Below are positions 9,960 through 21,039 of a stretch of 64,000 nt of DNA, piece after piece. The notes below the pieces were generated by a model. The model ran no database searches and was not told the DNA's origin. It worked only from the letters and a program-made list of their open reading frames with translations. Source of the stretch: Heterohyrax brucei (Eukaryota; Chordata; Mammalia; Hyracoidea; Procaviidae); contig CM053141.1 of assembly GCA_028571685.1 (NCBI GenBank), positions 131,716,833 to 131,780,832 of the forward strand, given 5' to 3'. The position numbers were made by a program, and so were the translations under genes. How positions within the stretch are numbered: position 1 is the stretch's first letter; each line of letters begins with the position of its first letter.

Positions 9960-12900
9960 CCTTAAAGTTAGGGTGTCATACAATATTTGTTCTTGTACCA
10001 CTGACAAATTTCGCTCAACATAAAGTCTTCCAATTGAAACCAGGTTATGAGATGCTTCCTGAAATCATCATTGTTCTTTACCATTGCACAGTGTTACATT
10101 GAGTATATATATTATAGTCTATTTATCCATTCATCTACTGTGGGGCATCTGGGTTGATTCCACCTTTTTTCTATTGTGGACTGCAGCATGCAGTAAACAT
10201 TCACATGCATGTATCTACTGGTACGAATGCCCTTGATTCTGTAAGATATATTCCAAGCAGTAGAATTACTGGGTTAGCTCTATTACTGGTATGTCTATTT
10301 CCATCTTTTTAAGGTAGTGCCAGATTGCTTTCCAAAGAGGTTGCACCGTTTTGCAATCCCACCAACAGTGTAGGAGAGTTCCAGTTTCTCCACAGCCTCT
10401 CCAGCATTTCTTGTTTTGTGTTTTTTGGATCATGGCCAGCCTTGTTGGGGTGAGATGATATCTCATTGTAGTTTTGACTTGAATTTCTTTAATAGCTAAT
10501 GATCACAAGCATTTCCACATGTGTCTTTTGGTTGCCTGGATGTCCTCTTTAGAGAAGTGTATGTCTATCTCCTTTGCCCATCATTTGATTGGATTATTTA
10601 TCCTTTTCTTGTTGATATTTTGTAGTACCTTGTATATTATGGAGATTAGATGTCAGTCTGACATATAGTTGCCAAACATTTTTTCCCATTCTGTAGGTGG
10701 CCTTTTAACTTTTTTGATAATGTCTTTGGATGAGCAAAAGTGCTTGATTTTTAGTAGTTCTCATTTACCTATTTTCTCTTCTGTTGATTGTGCTTTGTTT
10801 GACAGATTTTAAAGTCTGTCTATTTTGTATATTAGAACTTCCATTGTTGATCCTGTTTTTCTTAGAAGAGCTTATTGTTTTGGTTTTAACATTTAGGTCT
10901 TTTATCAAGTTTGAGTTGATTTTTGTATGCATGTAAGATACAAGTCTTGTTTCAATCTTTTGCAGATGGATATCCAAGTTTGGCAGCACCATTTGTTAAA
11001 GAGATTGCTTTTACCGCAGTTTAAAGGCTTAGGGCCTTTGTTGAATATCAGCTTTTCATAGGAGGATGGTGGCATCTCTGGGGTCTCAACTGTGTTCCAT
11101 TGATCTATGTGTCTCTTTTAATACCAGTACCAGACTGTGGCAGTTTAATAGGTTCTAAAGTCAGGTAGTGAGAGGCCTCCCAGTGTGTTCTTTTTCTTCA
11201 GTAGTGTTCTACTTATCTGGGGCTTCTTCCATTTCCAAACAAAGTTGGTGATTTGTTTGTCCACCTCATTAAAAAATGACACTGGAATTTGTATTGGGAT
11301 TGCATTATACAAGTAGATTACTTTGGGTAAAATAGATATTTTCACAATGTTAAGTTTTCCTATCCATGAGCAGTGTGGGTTTCTCCATTTATGTAAGTCT
11401 CTCTTAGTTTCTTGTAGTAGACCTTGTAGCTCTGTTTGTAAAGGTCTGTTATTTCTCTGGTTAGATTCATTCTTAGGTATTTTATCTTCTTGGCCAGCCA
11501 AGCCACATGCTATCAGGCTATAGTAAATGGTATTGATTTGGTGATTTCTTCTTTAGTAACCTCATTGTTGATATAAAGGAACACTACTGATTTACTTATG
11601 TTTATCTTGTATCCTGATTCTTTGCTGGACTTTTCTATCAGTTTGAGCAATTTAGTTAAGGATTCTTTAGGATTCTCTGTGTATACAATCACATCGTCTG
11701 CACATAGGGAGATCTTCTTCTTTACCGAGGCAGATGCCCTTTACTTCTTGGTCTTATCTAATTACTCTGGCTAGAACTTCTAGTGCAGTGTTGAATAGGA
11801 AAGGTGAGACTGGGCTTTCTTGTCTAGTTCCTGTTCTTAAGGAGAATTGTTTCAGTCTCTCTCCATTCAAGATGATGTAGGAAGTTGGCTTTCTATAAAT
11901 GGCTCTTATTGCACTGAGGAATTTGCTATCTACTCTAATTTTGCTAAGAGTTTTTAGTATGAATCAGTGTTGGACTTTATCAAATGCCTTTTCTGCATCA
12001 GTGGATAAAATGAGGTGATTGTTTTCTGTGTTATTTATGTGGTTAATCACATTAATTGTTTTCCTGATGTTGAACCAGCCTTGCATACCTGGTATAAATC
12101 CAAGTCAGTCATGATTACTTTTTTTTGATATGTTATTGCATTCTATTGGCAAGGATTTTGTTGAAGGCATTTTGCATCTAGATTCATAAGTGATATTGGT
12201 CTGTAGTTCTCCTTTTTGCTGAGTCTGTCCCTGGCTTTGGTATCAGGGTTGTGCTGGCTTCATAGAATGAATTTTGGAGTATTCCATCCCTTTCTATTTT
12301 GTGAAATAGTCTTAGTAGTTTTGGAGTTAACTCTTATGAAAAAGCTTGGTACAATTCTGCAGTACAGCCATCTGGGCCAGGGCTCTTTTTTGTTGGTAGT
12401 CTTTGAATGACTTTTTCAATCTCTTCCTTTGTGATGGGTTTATTAAGTTGTTCTACTTCTCCTTGTGATAATTGTGGTAGGTGACAGGAATCTAGGAATT
12501 TGTCCATTTCATCCCAGTTTTCAAATTTGTTAGAGTACAGTCTTTTGAAGAATTCTGTTATGATATTTTTGATTTCTGTTGGATCTGTTTCGACATCACC
12601 CCTCTCATTTCTTATTTGGGTTATCTGTTCCTTTCCCATTTTTCTTTAGTAAGTTTACCCAATCGTTTATCAGTTTTGTTGATCTTTTCACAAAGCTAGC
12701 TTTTGGTCTTTTCAATTTTTTCAATAGTTCTTCTATTCTCTAATTTGTTTAGTTCTGCTCTAATCTTTATGTTCTGTTTTATTCTGGTGTTCTGAGAGTT
12801 TCCTCTGTTGCTCTGTGTTGTAGGGTTAGTTCCTGGTTTGAGTCCTTTCTTTCTTTTAGATGTTTGCATTTATAGAGATAAACTGAACCCTGAACACTGC

Positions 12901-13760
12901 TTTGGCTGTATCCCATAGGTTCTGGTAGGAAGCATTTTCATTCTCATTTGAATTCATAAATTTATTTCATCCTTGATTTCTTCTATAACCCATGGCGTTT
13001 TGAGCAAGAAGTTGTTCAGTTTCTAAGAGTTCCAATTTCTATCTATGTTTTTTTCTGCAATTGATTTTGACTTTTATGGCTTTATGGTCTGAGAAGATGC
13101 CTTGCAATAATTCAATGTTACGGAATTTTTTGAGATTTGCTTTATGTCCTAACACGTGGTCTATTCTGGAAAAGGTTCATTGTGCACTGGAGAAGAAGGT
13201 ATAGTCATCTGCTGATGGATAGAAAGTTCTGTATATGTCGTTGAGGTCTAGTTGGTTAATTATGGCAATTAGATCTTCTGTGCATTTACTGAGCTTTTTT
13301 CTAGAAGGTCTGTCCAATACTGAGAGAGCAATGTGAAAGTCTTCCCCTATTATTGTAAAGTGATCTGTCTCATTTTTTAATGTAGTCAAGTGTTTCTTTG
13401 ATGTATTTAGATGTTCTAGTAGTGGGTGTGTAAACATTTAATATTGTTAAGTCCTGCTTATGTATTGAACCTTTCAGCAATAAATAATGTCCATCCTTGT
13501 AAATGATGGTGAATTTTATATTCAAATCTATTTTATTTGGGATTAGTATTGCACACTTGTTCTTTTTTGTATATTGTTAGCTTGGTATATATTCTTCCAT
13601 CCTTTAATTTTCGGTTTGTTCATGTCTTTAAGTCTAAGGTGAGTTTCTTGTAAGCAACATATAGATGGGTCATGTCTTTTGATCCCAGATGTCACTAGTT
13701 GTCTACTGGAGCATTCAGTCATTTACATTCAACGTAATTATCAGTAGGTATGTGTTTAGT
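9960..13760 (-). pseudogene. L1 ORF2 (endonuclease-reverse transcriptase), decayed
   Basis: ORF2p normally nicks DNA and reverse-transcribes L1 RNA. Readable blocks, N to C: an endonuclease block at 13,177-13,437 (LNDIYRTFYPSADDYTFFS); an RT-entry block at 12,334-12,639 ([20 protein letters not shown]); the RT catalytic motif at 11,693-11,704, which reads CADD instead of the usual FADD/YADD; a block at 11,145-11,501 (KISILPKVIYLYNAIPIQIP); and the cysteine region at 10,266-10,466 (GTLLHCWWDC). They lie in different frames separated by stops, so the gene is dead. The start and end are estimated from these landmarks. Confidence 0.88.
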
Positions 13761-14264
13761 GCTGTCGCTGTGATGCATTTATTTTTGTGTTGATGTTTTC
13801 TCTGTTGCTCTTACTATTCTGTTATGGGACATTCCTCTTTATGTGTTGATTTTTCCCCCTTTCCAGTGTTGGCTTTGTGTTTGTTGAGACTCCTGTATTA
13901 TGTTTCTTGATTTAATATATTGCATCTTTATTGTGCTTCGTAGATACCCTTGTGATCTCCCTTAATAATCTATGTTTAAACCCAATTTAACTTCTACATC
14001 TCTTATTAAGTTACTCTCCATCTGGAAGGACTATAACTACTGTAATACATCTCTCTTTTTAATAAGATGATAGCATAGTTTTCACGAGATGATCACTGGA
14101 TCACTTCTTTTAATATTATAACTTTGATTGAGTTTTGTGCCTTCCCTAACTGAGTAGGTTTCTGGATGGTATATCCTATATTGCCTCCTAAAATACACAG
14201 TTAATGGTTTTGTTCTTCTAAGCCAAGAGCTTCTTTCATTATTTCTTGCAACTTTGGTTTGCTT

Positions 14265-15148
14265 TTACCAAGTCTCTGAGTTTCTGTTTGTCTGTGAATG
14301 TCTTAATTTCATTTTCAAATTGGAGAGATAGTTTTGCATTCTTGGTTGGAAGTTTTTCTCCTTCAAGGCTTTGAATGTGTCATCCCATTGCCTCCGTGCC
14401 AGCATCATTTCTGCCAAAAAGTCGTATGAAAGCCTACAGGATTTCCCTCTGAATGTTAGCTTTACTTTGAGTCTCACTTCCTTTAAGGGTTTCTGCTTAT
14501 GTTTCATTTTGTTCAGCTTGATTATAATGTGTCTTGGAGTCTTTCTTTTGGGATCTATATTGAGTGGCATTTGATACATATGTTGGACATCTATATCTCT
14601 TGTTTCATAGTTTCAGGGAAGTTTTCTGTCAGCAGCTCAACAACAATACTCTTCCTACCTGTTCAGTAACTCCAATTAATCGAAGATTGTTCCTCTTGAC
14701 AGAATACCACATGCCTCTTAATGCTTCTTCATTTTTCTAGCTTCTTTTCTCTGATTTATCCTCATAGATGCTGGAGTCAGTAACTCTGTCTTCAAAGTCA
14801 GAAAGTCTGTTTTCCATTTGTTCCCTTCTGTTTTCTAGGCTTTGTGTTGAATTTTCTATCTCTTTGATTTTGTTATTGGCATGATGGATTGCAGAGTATT
14901 GGTGTTCCATCAGATCGAACAGCTTGCTTAACTGTTCATTTTGCTCTGCTGCATTTTGTATAATGTCTAGGAAGGCTTTCTATATAATCATTTTGTACTT
15001 GTCCTCCGATTCTTTCAGAAAGGCTTCTTTGTCTGGGAAGTTCTTTGGTTCTTTCTTTTGGGGGCCTTCTGGAGCCATAGGTGAATTTTTCTTTATGTTC
15101 CTGTCCAAAGTTTGTTGCTTTTGGGGCATTTGAGGGTTGTTTCTGCAT
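14265..15148 (-). pseudogene. L1 ORF1 (RNA-binding chaperone), decayed
   Basis: ORF1p coats L1 RNA. The N-terminal block (14,936-15,148) starts at a methionine and is basic (PPKERTKELPRQRSLSERIGG), unlike the primate N-terminus but normal for this fast-evolving part. The C-terminal block (14,265-14,579) contains KRKTPRHIIIKLNKMKHKQK and LARRQWDDTFKALKEKNFQP, the conserved RNA-recognition and C-terminal-domain segments. The coiled-coil part between them is broken by frameshifts. Confidence 0.85.
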
Positions 15149-15616
15149 TGTTAACTTAATGGGATCTAAAACTCAGTCGGAAAAGGAAGGTGATCACCAG
15201 TCACCTCTATGTACTCCAGTGACTATGCCCAGTGAAATTTCTGGGGTAGCAGGCTCTGCCTATTGATCAGGAAAGACACGACCCTACTTATAGAGTCACT
15301 GGGGGGCCATCAGCTAATGCTATGATGTGGATCAGCAAAGGCTGGATGAGATGCCATTAGAATACACTGTGGTTATTTTTCTAGCTAGTCTTATATTAGA
15401 AGGCAAAAGCTATCTGACAGCTTCCAAAATCAGTCAGGCTGTCAGGTGTGCAAGCCTCTCTTCCCAGTTGGCAAAGTAAGTACCTCTATATCCAACCCCA
15501 GATGGTGTAAACTGGTTCAAAGTACAGAAAGGCTACTGCCCTGCTGTCATCTCCTACCCGTAAAGTCACATTGTGCCAAACACAGCTTTTCTGTTGGAAA
15601 GGCACTCCCCGGGCTG

Positions 15617-15910
15617 GCACTGCCTCCCAGCCTGGGAATTAGTCCCAGTTGAGGCCTCTGTTTGGGTAACTCTGCCTCCCAGTCGAACAGACAGTGTCCC
15701 ACAGAAGCCCTCCCAGTTGCTGTGGAACAGCCAAATCCACAGTGGACGTTTGGAAAGAGAAGATGAGGGGCTGATGTGCACAGAGGCCAGAGACAGGCTC
15801 TCAAAATGTGGCTATCCTGCCTGCTGGTCCCATCAGCAGTGCTGCTGAGCTTTGCTGCCAGTGAAGCCCATGCCCCGCCTGCCAGCTAAGACAAAGAAAA
15901 AAAGTGGTGG
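15617..15910 (-). repeat. L1 5' UTR tandem monomer A
   Basis: It starts (plus strand) at GCACTGCCTCCCAGCCTGGG and ends after CTAAGACAAAG plus an A-rich link. It aligns end to end with the adjacent unit at an offset of 294-295 bp. Shared landmarks are GTCTGCCTCCCAG-like, CAGGCTCTCAAAATG, CCTGCTGGTC and CTAAGACAAAG. Confidence 0.85.
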
Positions 15911-16204
15911 GCACTGCCTCCCAGCCTGGGACTGAGCCTCTGCTGAGGCCTTCATTTGGGTAAGTCTGCCTCCCAGACAAACAAGATGGCATCCCACACA
16001 AGCTCTCTGGCTCACTGCAGAATAGCTGACTTCATGGTGGCAGTTTGGAATGAGAGGGTTGCAGGCCAGCATGCACAGAGTCCAGAGCCAGGCTCTCAAA
16101 ATGACTGTATTCCGCCTGCTGGTCTCACCAGCTGCGTGGCTGAGTTATGCTGCCAGTTAAGCCCAAGCTCTGCCTGCTGACTAAGACAAAGAAAAGAAAG
16201 TTTA
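15911..16204 (-). repeat. L1 5' UTR tandem monomer B
   Basis: This second unit starts with the identical 20-mer GCACTGCCTCCCAGCCTGGG and ends at CTAAGACAAAG (16,181). It has clearly diverged from unit A. It carries an extra AAGATGGC on the plus strand at 15,983-15,990, i.e. opposite to L1 transcription, absent from unit A. Confidence 0.85.
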
Positions 16205-16407
16205 AAAATTACCTTCAGACCACAAGAGCTGGGATTCAACAAAGGCAGGTGTCAGTGAGAGAGAAGTTTTCTGTTCAGTGGCATGTAGTCCAAATTGACA
16301 ACACTGTGCTGTGTCCTACGGATCACTGAGTGTCCAGAAGCCTCCATTTAATTATAAATCCAGGTCTTAGATTTCAGAAGGAATTGAGTAGATATGTGTC
16401 TAGCCTG

Positions 16408-16415
16408 CCATCTTG
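16408..16415 (-). promoter_or_regulatory. YY1-type site at the L1 5' end
   Basis: AAGATGGC on the minus strand lies about 13 bp inside the 5' terminus, where human L1 carries the YY1 site that fixes transcription start. The call rests on sequence and position; binding is not shown. Confidence 0.6.
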
Positions 16416-16428
16416 GCTCCACCCCCTC

Positions 16429-16443
16429 AGAACAAGCAGCATC
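16429..16443 (+). repeat. Target-site duplication of the full-length L1 (5' side)
   Basis: AGAACAAGCAGCATC abuts the L1 5' terminus and pairs with 8957-8971. The presence of both copies implies a complete target-primed insertion. Confidence 0.75.
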
Positions 16444-16445
16444 TT

Positions 16446-16974
16446 GAGGAACATCTTCAGCTGAGGCTTTTACAAACTTTCCAGTCAAGAACAAGTTGTG
16501 ATATTCTCTGAATGAAGAGAAACTCTTTCTGCCAACACAATAGATTCCAGAAAATTTGGAAGTTCAAAATTCTTAGGCTCATTCAACAACTCCATCACAT
16601 ATCTCTTTGTTTTATACTTTTTATGTTTAAATTTGTGTTTAAAGGACATCTATGCATTCAGTTTCTTTGAAATTTTGTCATGGTTACAATGCTATCTTGG
16701 GATTTTCAGCACAGTATACATTTTAAGAGATACTTATCTCCTTTTAAAAAAAATGTAGGAGAGGCATTCTGGGTTTCTAAGCACACGTTACACTGCCAGA
16801 CAGCTCAGCTGGCTGCCCTAGGCCTTTTATTGCTATTATTATTATTATTTTGGCCAGTATCTCCAATTCCACTAATAAAACCAGCTTATTCCACAATCCT
16901 TAGTTTTTGATAATACTGCTTGTAAAGTAGAGGGTCGATGAAAAAGAGGAAAAAACTCCACAGGATGTATAGAT
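16446..16974. other. Single-copy non-coding DNA with ATT repeat
   Basis: An imperfect (ATT)n microsatellite is at about 16,828-16,850. No other element or gene was recognised. Confidence 0.45.
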
Positions 16975-17088
16975 TTGGTGGCTGCAACAACAGAATCAAA
17001 CATAGCAATGACTGTGAAGACAGTAAAGGACCAGGGACTTTTTCATTCTGTTATACACAGGGTCACTGGGTACTGGAAGCAACTTGAC
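16975..17088 (+). mobile_element. RTE1-type LINE 3' end fragment
   Basis: GTGGCTGCAACAACAGAATC and ATTCTGTTATACACAGGGTC match the last ~110 bp of RTE1 (also at 34,960-35,090). An AfroSINE follows immediately. The fragment is non-coding. Confidence 0.75.
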
Positions 17089-17091
17089 AGT

Positions 17092-17252
17092 GGAAACCTT
17101 GATGGTATAATGATTAAGTGCTAAAGCTGCTAACCAAATGGTTGACAGTTTTATTACACCAGGTGCTCCTCAGAAACCCAGTGGAGCAGTTCTACTCTGT
17201 CCTACAGGAGCATTATAAGTTGGAATCAACTTGACAACAGAGGGTATGGTTC
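17092..17252 (+). repeat. AfroSINE, full length
   Basis: Head GGAAACCTTGATGGTATAAT, middle TAAAGCTGCTAACCAAATGG, body CAGTGGAGCAGTTCTACTCT and tail TTGGAATCAACTTGACAACAG are in order. It sits within a few bases of an RTE 3' end. Confidence 0.85.
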
Positions 17253-18119
17253 TATTTATTTATTTTTTTATGTTAATACTGTAATTGTGAAGCCACTGCC
17301 TACAACAGGCTGTCATCACCCCAAACAGCAGCTCTAATGGGGTCCATGTTGTCAGCTTGTGAGTAAATAAGCCTAAGATTGGCTGGATGCTGTCAGTCAT
17401 GTATCAGATCTGGTCTCCAAATCACGTGTGTCCCAAAGAAAGGAAAGTACTTGTGTGTCTTTTGGAAAATCTATGTAATTCACATTTCCTTCTTAGATTT
17501 CACCCTGCCATAGACTGGAGAGTAACAGAATCTTTAAGAAACATAAATCTCAGTTCAGAGGGCCCAAATCTTAGAAATCATATACTCCATCCAGGACATC
17601 TTTTGCACCATTAGAAGAATTAATTAATATTTCTTAGAGAACAGATCAAATTACTGTATCATCTAATAGGTTTGCATCTTCTTTCCTGTTTCTATGTATC
17701 TCTGCTGGAACAGCAATGATTTCAGGTTTCCATACCACTAGTATCCATGACTATCTAGCATACAGAAGCAGAACATAAGCAGAGCCCATATTAGGCCCAG
17801 GGTGCAACAAAATAAGACTAAGTATCTGGATTGTGATACCTCAGAAAGCTCTACATGTCTTAATTTTCTTTTAATTTTCCTCAAAGGAAAGATCTCACAG
17901 TTCTGGAACACATGTCCAGAATGAGGGTATTCAACTAGGACTGGGTCCTTCCAAAATCACAGAAGAATACCAAATGCAGAGCTATTGATTCCAGTCAGTT
18001 TTGGGGAGAATTTCTCGAAAGCAGTCTTAGTTAATTTTTAACTTTTTTACTTTGACTTCTTCTCATCTCTGAACTCTGTGAGTCTTGGCTTGTACTTTGA
18101 GGTTCTTTTGAATCAGGTC
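17253..18119. other. Single-copy non-coding DNA
   Basis: No recognisable repeat, gene or RNA was found. Direct TTATTTATTTTTT at the left edge is probably the preceding SINE's tail. Confidence 0.45.
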
Positions 18120-18186
18120 CTGCCCAGTTGTACTCTTCCCTATAGGGTAGCTGTAAGTTGGAATCCATTTGACCACATATAACAAC
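18120..18186 (+). repeat. AfroSINE 3' fragment (weak)
   Basis: CCCTATAGGGTAGCTGTAAG and TTGGAATCCATTTGACCAC resemble the AfroSINE body and tail. The head is missing, so it could be a 5'-truncated copy. Confidence 0.5.
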
Positions 18187-18348
18187 TGAAGGTCCACTGC
18201 CTTGCTTACTGATCTCAACCCTCTGCACATCAGGTTGAGTTTGGCATCTCTGCTTTCTCAGGTGGTAACCATGTTCTCCAGACCTTGACTGGAAGAACTC
18301 AAGGACTTTCATTCTCTTATACAGAATCTGTCTCAGTCTCACAGCCTT

Positions 18349-18414
18349 CAACAGTGTCACAGCCTATTGGACAAATAACATCAACAGTGTCATAGTCTAT
18401 TGGACAAATAACAT
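18349..18414. repeat. 33-bp tandem duplication
   Basis: The unit beginning CAACAGTGTCACAGCCTATT at 18,349 repeats at 18,382 with two differences. It is non-coding and in single-copy surroundings, so a local slippage or repair duplication is likely. Confidence 0.9.
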
Positions 18415-19274
18415 CAACTTCTTTAAATAATTAAAGTTGAACGAAGGCTAAAGAGCACTTGCCCAATATTTCAGTTCACACTAAGTTATGTGCTTTATGA
18501 AAGCCCAGATAAATGTGGAGATGAAACAGATACAAGTGAGAACTAGGTTTATTGTTTCAAAGTATTATCTAGAAAAACATGTCCCAGACACACTAATTCC
18601 AGAACAGCTCCAGGGAGACGGCCTTTCTTCACAATGTGCAGACTCTCATAAGTACAGCTTAGAAACAGTGACTCTCCAAAATGTGCTAGAAGCACTTCAC
18701 AGTATAACATTCTCTAAATGTCTTTGATTCAGTCTCCTAAAATCATAAAATTTGGGGCTCAGAGAGAACATGTCCAAAGAAGGTTTTGTTCCAGATGTTT
18801 GTACAAAATGCTGGCATTTTTTTAAACTACCAGAGATCTTTACCAAATAAATTTAAAAATTCAGAAAAGAGGTGTGGGATAAAGGAAACTTATCTGTGGT
18901 ACTTGATCATTTTGTACTGGGGACTGATACATATTTGGTGGCAAAATTTGAGGTCTGCAGAATGAGAAATCATTCAAGTCCTCAACCCTGGGAATTCAGT
19001 GATTTTAATACCAGCTGTCTCAACAATGTGAGAGGACAGGGATGAAGGAAACTTCCCTGTAGGTGAAGATATTGCTGTCTTTTTTACTTTGGGGACTTAT
19101 TTTTAGCCAGATGAAAACTTCAGATATTAGATGTATGAGTGTGCCTGTAGGTAACTGCTATTTTCTTCCTATTCCTTTGTGATAATGAGCAATGCTTGCT
19201 TTTCGTGCATTTCGTGTGAACTTTGCTTATCTATGTGAGGTAGAACAAATGTGTGCTCTCTGCTCTGCCATTTA
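18415..19274. other. Single-copy non-coding DNA
   Basis: No repeat or gene was recognised. The 79-codon plus-strand frame at 18,488-18,727 has no recognisable motif and no splice or promoter context. Confidence 0.45.
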
Positions 19275-19330
19275 ATTCCCTGAAAAGTTACCTGCACTCT
19301 TTGAGCCTCAGTTTCCTCAACCGTAAAATT
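19275..19330 (+). repeat. MIR fragment
   Basis: TTTGAGCCTCAGTTTCCTCA followed by ACCGTAAAATTAGG is the highly conserved MIR core. It is cut off on the right by an RTE fragment. Confidence 0.7.
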
Positions 19331-19337
19331 AGGCTGT

Positions 19338-19445
19338 GGTTGTTGTTAGTTGTAGCAACAGCTCTGACTCACGGTGACCTTACGTCTAACTATATGAAAC
19401 ATTGCCTGGTCCCGCGCTGTCCTCGAGATTGCTGTTATGTTTGAG
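19338..19445 (-). mobile_element. RTE1-type LINE 3' end, antisense
   Basis: GTTGTTGTTAGTTGTAGCAAC is the RTE 3' tail in reverse. ATGAAACATTGCCTGGTCCC and GCTGTTATGTTTGAG follow, matching the last 110 bp of RTE1. The copy is severely 5'-truncated and inserted beside a MIR. Confidence 0.75.
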
Positions 19446-20639
19446 TCTAAAATGAGGACTGGGAACTTCTTTACTGTAGGATTGTTAGAAGAAAATATAA
19501 ATACCACATGAAAAATGGCTGGTGTAGTTTCAGACTAATCTCAGTTTTCATTTCTATATTCTAGGTATAAAAATCACAAATCCATTATCTCAAGTAAGAC
19601 ATTTTTGTGTGTTTTTTAAGAGTCACTTTTAATTTCAGTGTGTCTTTTGAACTAGCTTGATCTTTGTTCTTTGAGTATACCAGCTTTGATCATTTTATTA
19701 GCAATATGTACACTTTTCTAAACAAATTATTGAGTCCAATCTATGATGTTTTTAGTTAGCACTTTTTTCTCTCTTAGTTTCTCAATTACATGCCTACTGT
19801 CATTGACAGTTTCCTAAATATGAGACACTTATATCAAGAAAATGATCTTTCATTGTCTTTTTCTATTATCTTCTTCTGTTACCAAGTTATTCTAAACCTG
19901 TCGATCCTACTTGTTTTTCCCTCCCTCGCCCCAGTTTATATGTTGGATGGGGTAGCATGCATACTGGGAAGTACTATATAGGATAAGTGGGAGCTGGCTA
20001 GGTCCAAAATGCCTCTGAGCAACGTTGATAATCACATTTAAGCTTCTACTGTCAGAGTCTTTCTTGTAGTTGGTGTCATTTCTGATCAAACAGTGCTAAA
20101 GGCTGGCAAGTTGCTTTATACTTTTATTATCATCTGTCTCAAGAGGGAACTTGAAGCTTTTTCTAAGCCCCATAGACTTGAGATAGAGATAAAAATCCAG
20201 AAATGGAACTGAGATTGAATAGTTGTGTACAAGGAGCCATGGTAAACAAATTAGGAATAAGTGAATTTGGGTTTAAAAGTCACTTCTGACGTTTCCAACA
20301 CTTGGTTTTATATTGAAATGACTCTAGTGTGGTCTACATTGTGAAGAACACCTAGGGAGATGATCTACTTTCTGAGATTCATAATTAATCTTCTTAAAAT
20401 ACTGGTTTTATTTGGTGTCCTTCCTAATAAATAAGTAAATAGATGTTTTGAGCTCCATTCCTCAAACGTACTATATTTCCTTTTTGATATTTTTTGTTTT
20501 CAAGATGAATAACTTTAAATTCACTTTGTTATTAAGTTCACTTTTTTGTTACAGTTTACTTCAAAATTTTCTTTATGAGTTTCTTGTTTCGTTAGGCTCT
20601 TCATTATTTTTATTTTAAGGTTTCCCCAGTTAATACAAC
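19446..20639. other. Single-copy non-coding DNA
   Basis: No element was recognised. GC content is low and open frames are short. Confidence 0.45.
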
Positions 20640-20806
20640 TAAAACCCAAACCAAACCAGTTCCTACTGAGTGGTTTCCAACTTCCAGTGACCTTATGTGA
20701 CAGAGGAGAACTGCTCATAGGGTTTCCAAGAAGTATCTGACGGATTCAAACCACTGCCCATATGGTTATCAGCCATAGCTCTCTACCACTATGTCATCAG
20801 GGTTAA
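20640..20806 (-). repeat. AfroSINE, antisense
   Basis: AAACCCAAACCAAACCAG (tail), GACAGAGGAGAACTGCTCAT, GGATTCAAACCACTGCC (box B in reverse) and CTACCACTATGTCATCAGGG (head) are in order. Confidence 0.85.
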
Positions 20807-21039
20807 TACAATTAGGTCATATTACAGTAGCCACTGAAGAAATGCAGCAAACATACTGATATAACCTAATAGGTATGGATATCTAGCAATATTTTAAACT
20901 ATTGCCATGAAGACATGTTGATTAAAGGATTTGTACACAGAAACTCAACTTAAAAATATTTTATGAAAAAAATTGATTTTCTCTAGTTAGACTCTAAGTA
21001 ATCTGCCTTGCCCTATAATTAGTTTTTCATTTTTTAAAA
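20807..21039. other. Short single-copy spacer
   Basis: AT-rich, with nothing recognisable. Confidence 0.4.

Larger units (their letters stand above)
8972..16428 (-). mobile_element. Full-length but inactive L1 LINE
   Basis: The element spans about 7.46 kb with the expected order on the minus strand: 5' UTR (16,428 to ~15,149), ORF1 (15,148 to ~14,265), spacer, ORF2 (~13,760 to ~9,960), 3' UTR and a poly-A read as T's at 8972. The 5' terminus reads GGTGGAGCCAAGATGGCAGG on the minus strand, the conserved eutherian L1 start with its YY1-type site. A 15-bp target duplication brackets it. Both ORFs are broken by several stops and frameshifts, so it cannot encode working proteins. Complete copies like this are a small minority of mammalian L1s. 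Confidence 0.92.
15149..16428 (-). promoter_or_regulatory. L1 5' UTR / internal promoter region
   Basis: This is about 1.28 kb between the 5' terminus and ORF1 and is less AT-rich than the surroundings. It contains two tandem ~294-bp monomers (15,617-16,204), a ~220-bp non-repeated leader up to the terminus, and a ~470-bp linker to ORF1. L1 5' UTRs carry an internal Pol II promoter. Activity is unlikely in this diverged copy. Confidence 0.75.

Noticed and set aside
15547..16180. Overlapping frames on both strands in a GC-richer patch
   Set aside because: This is the L1 5' UTR with its tandem monomers. The richness in open frames comes from low stop-codon density, not from a gene.
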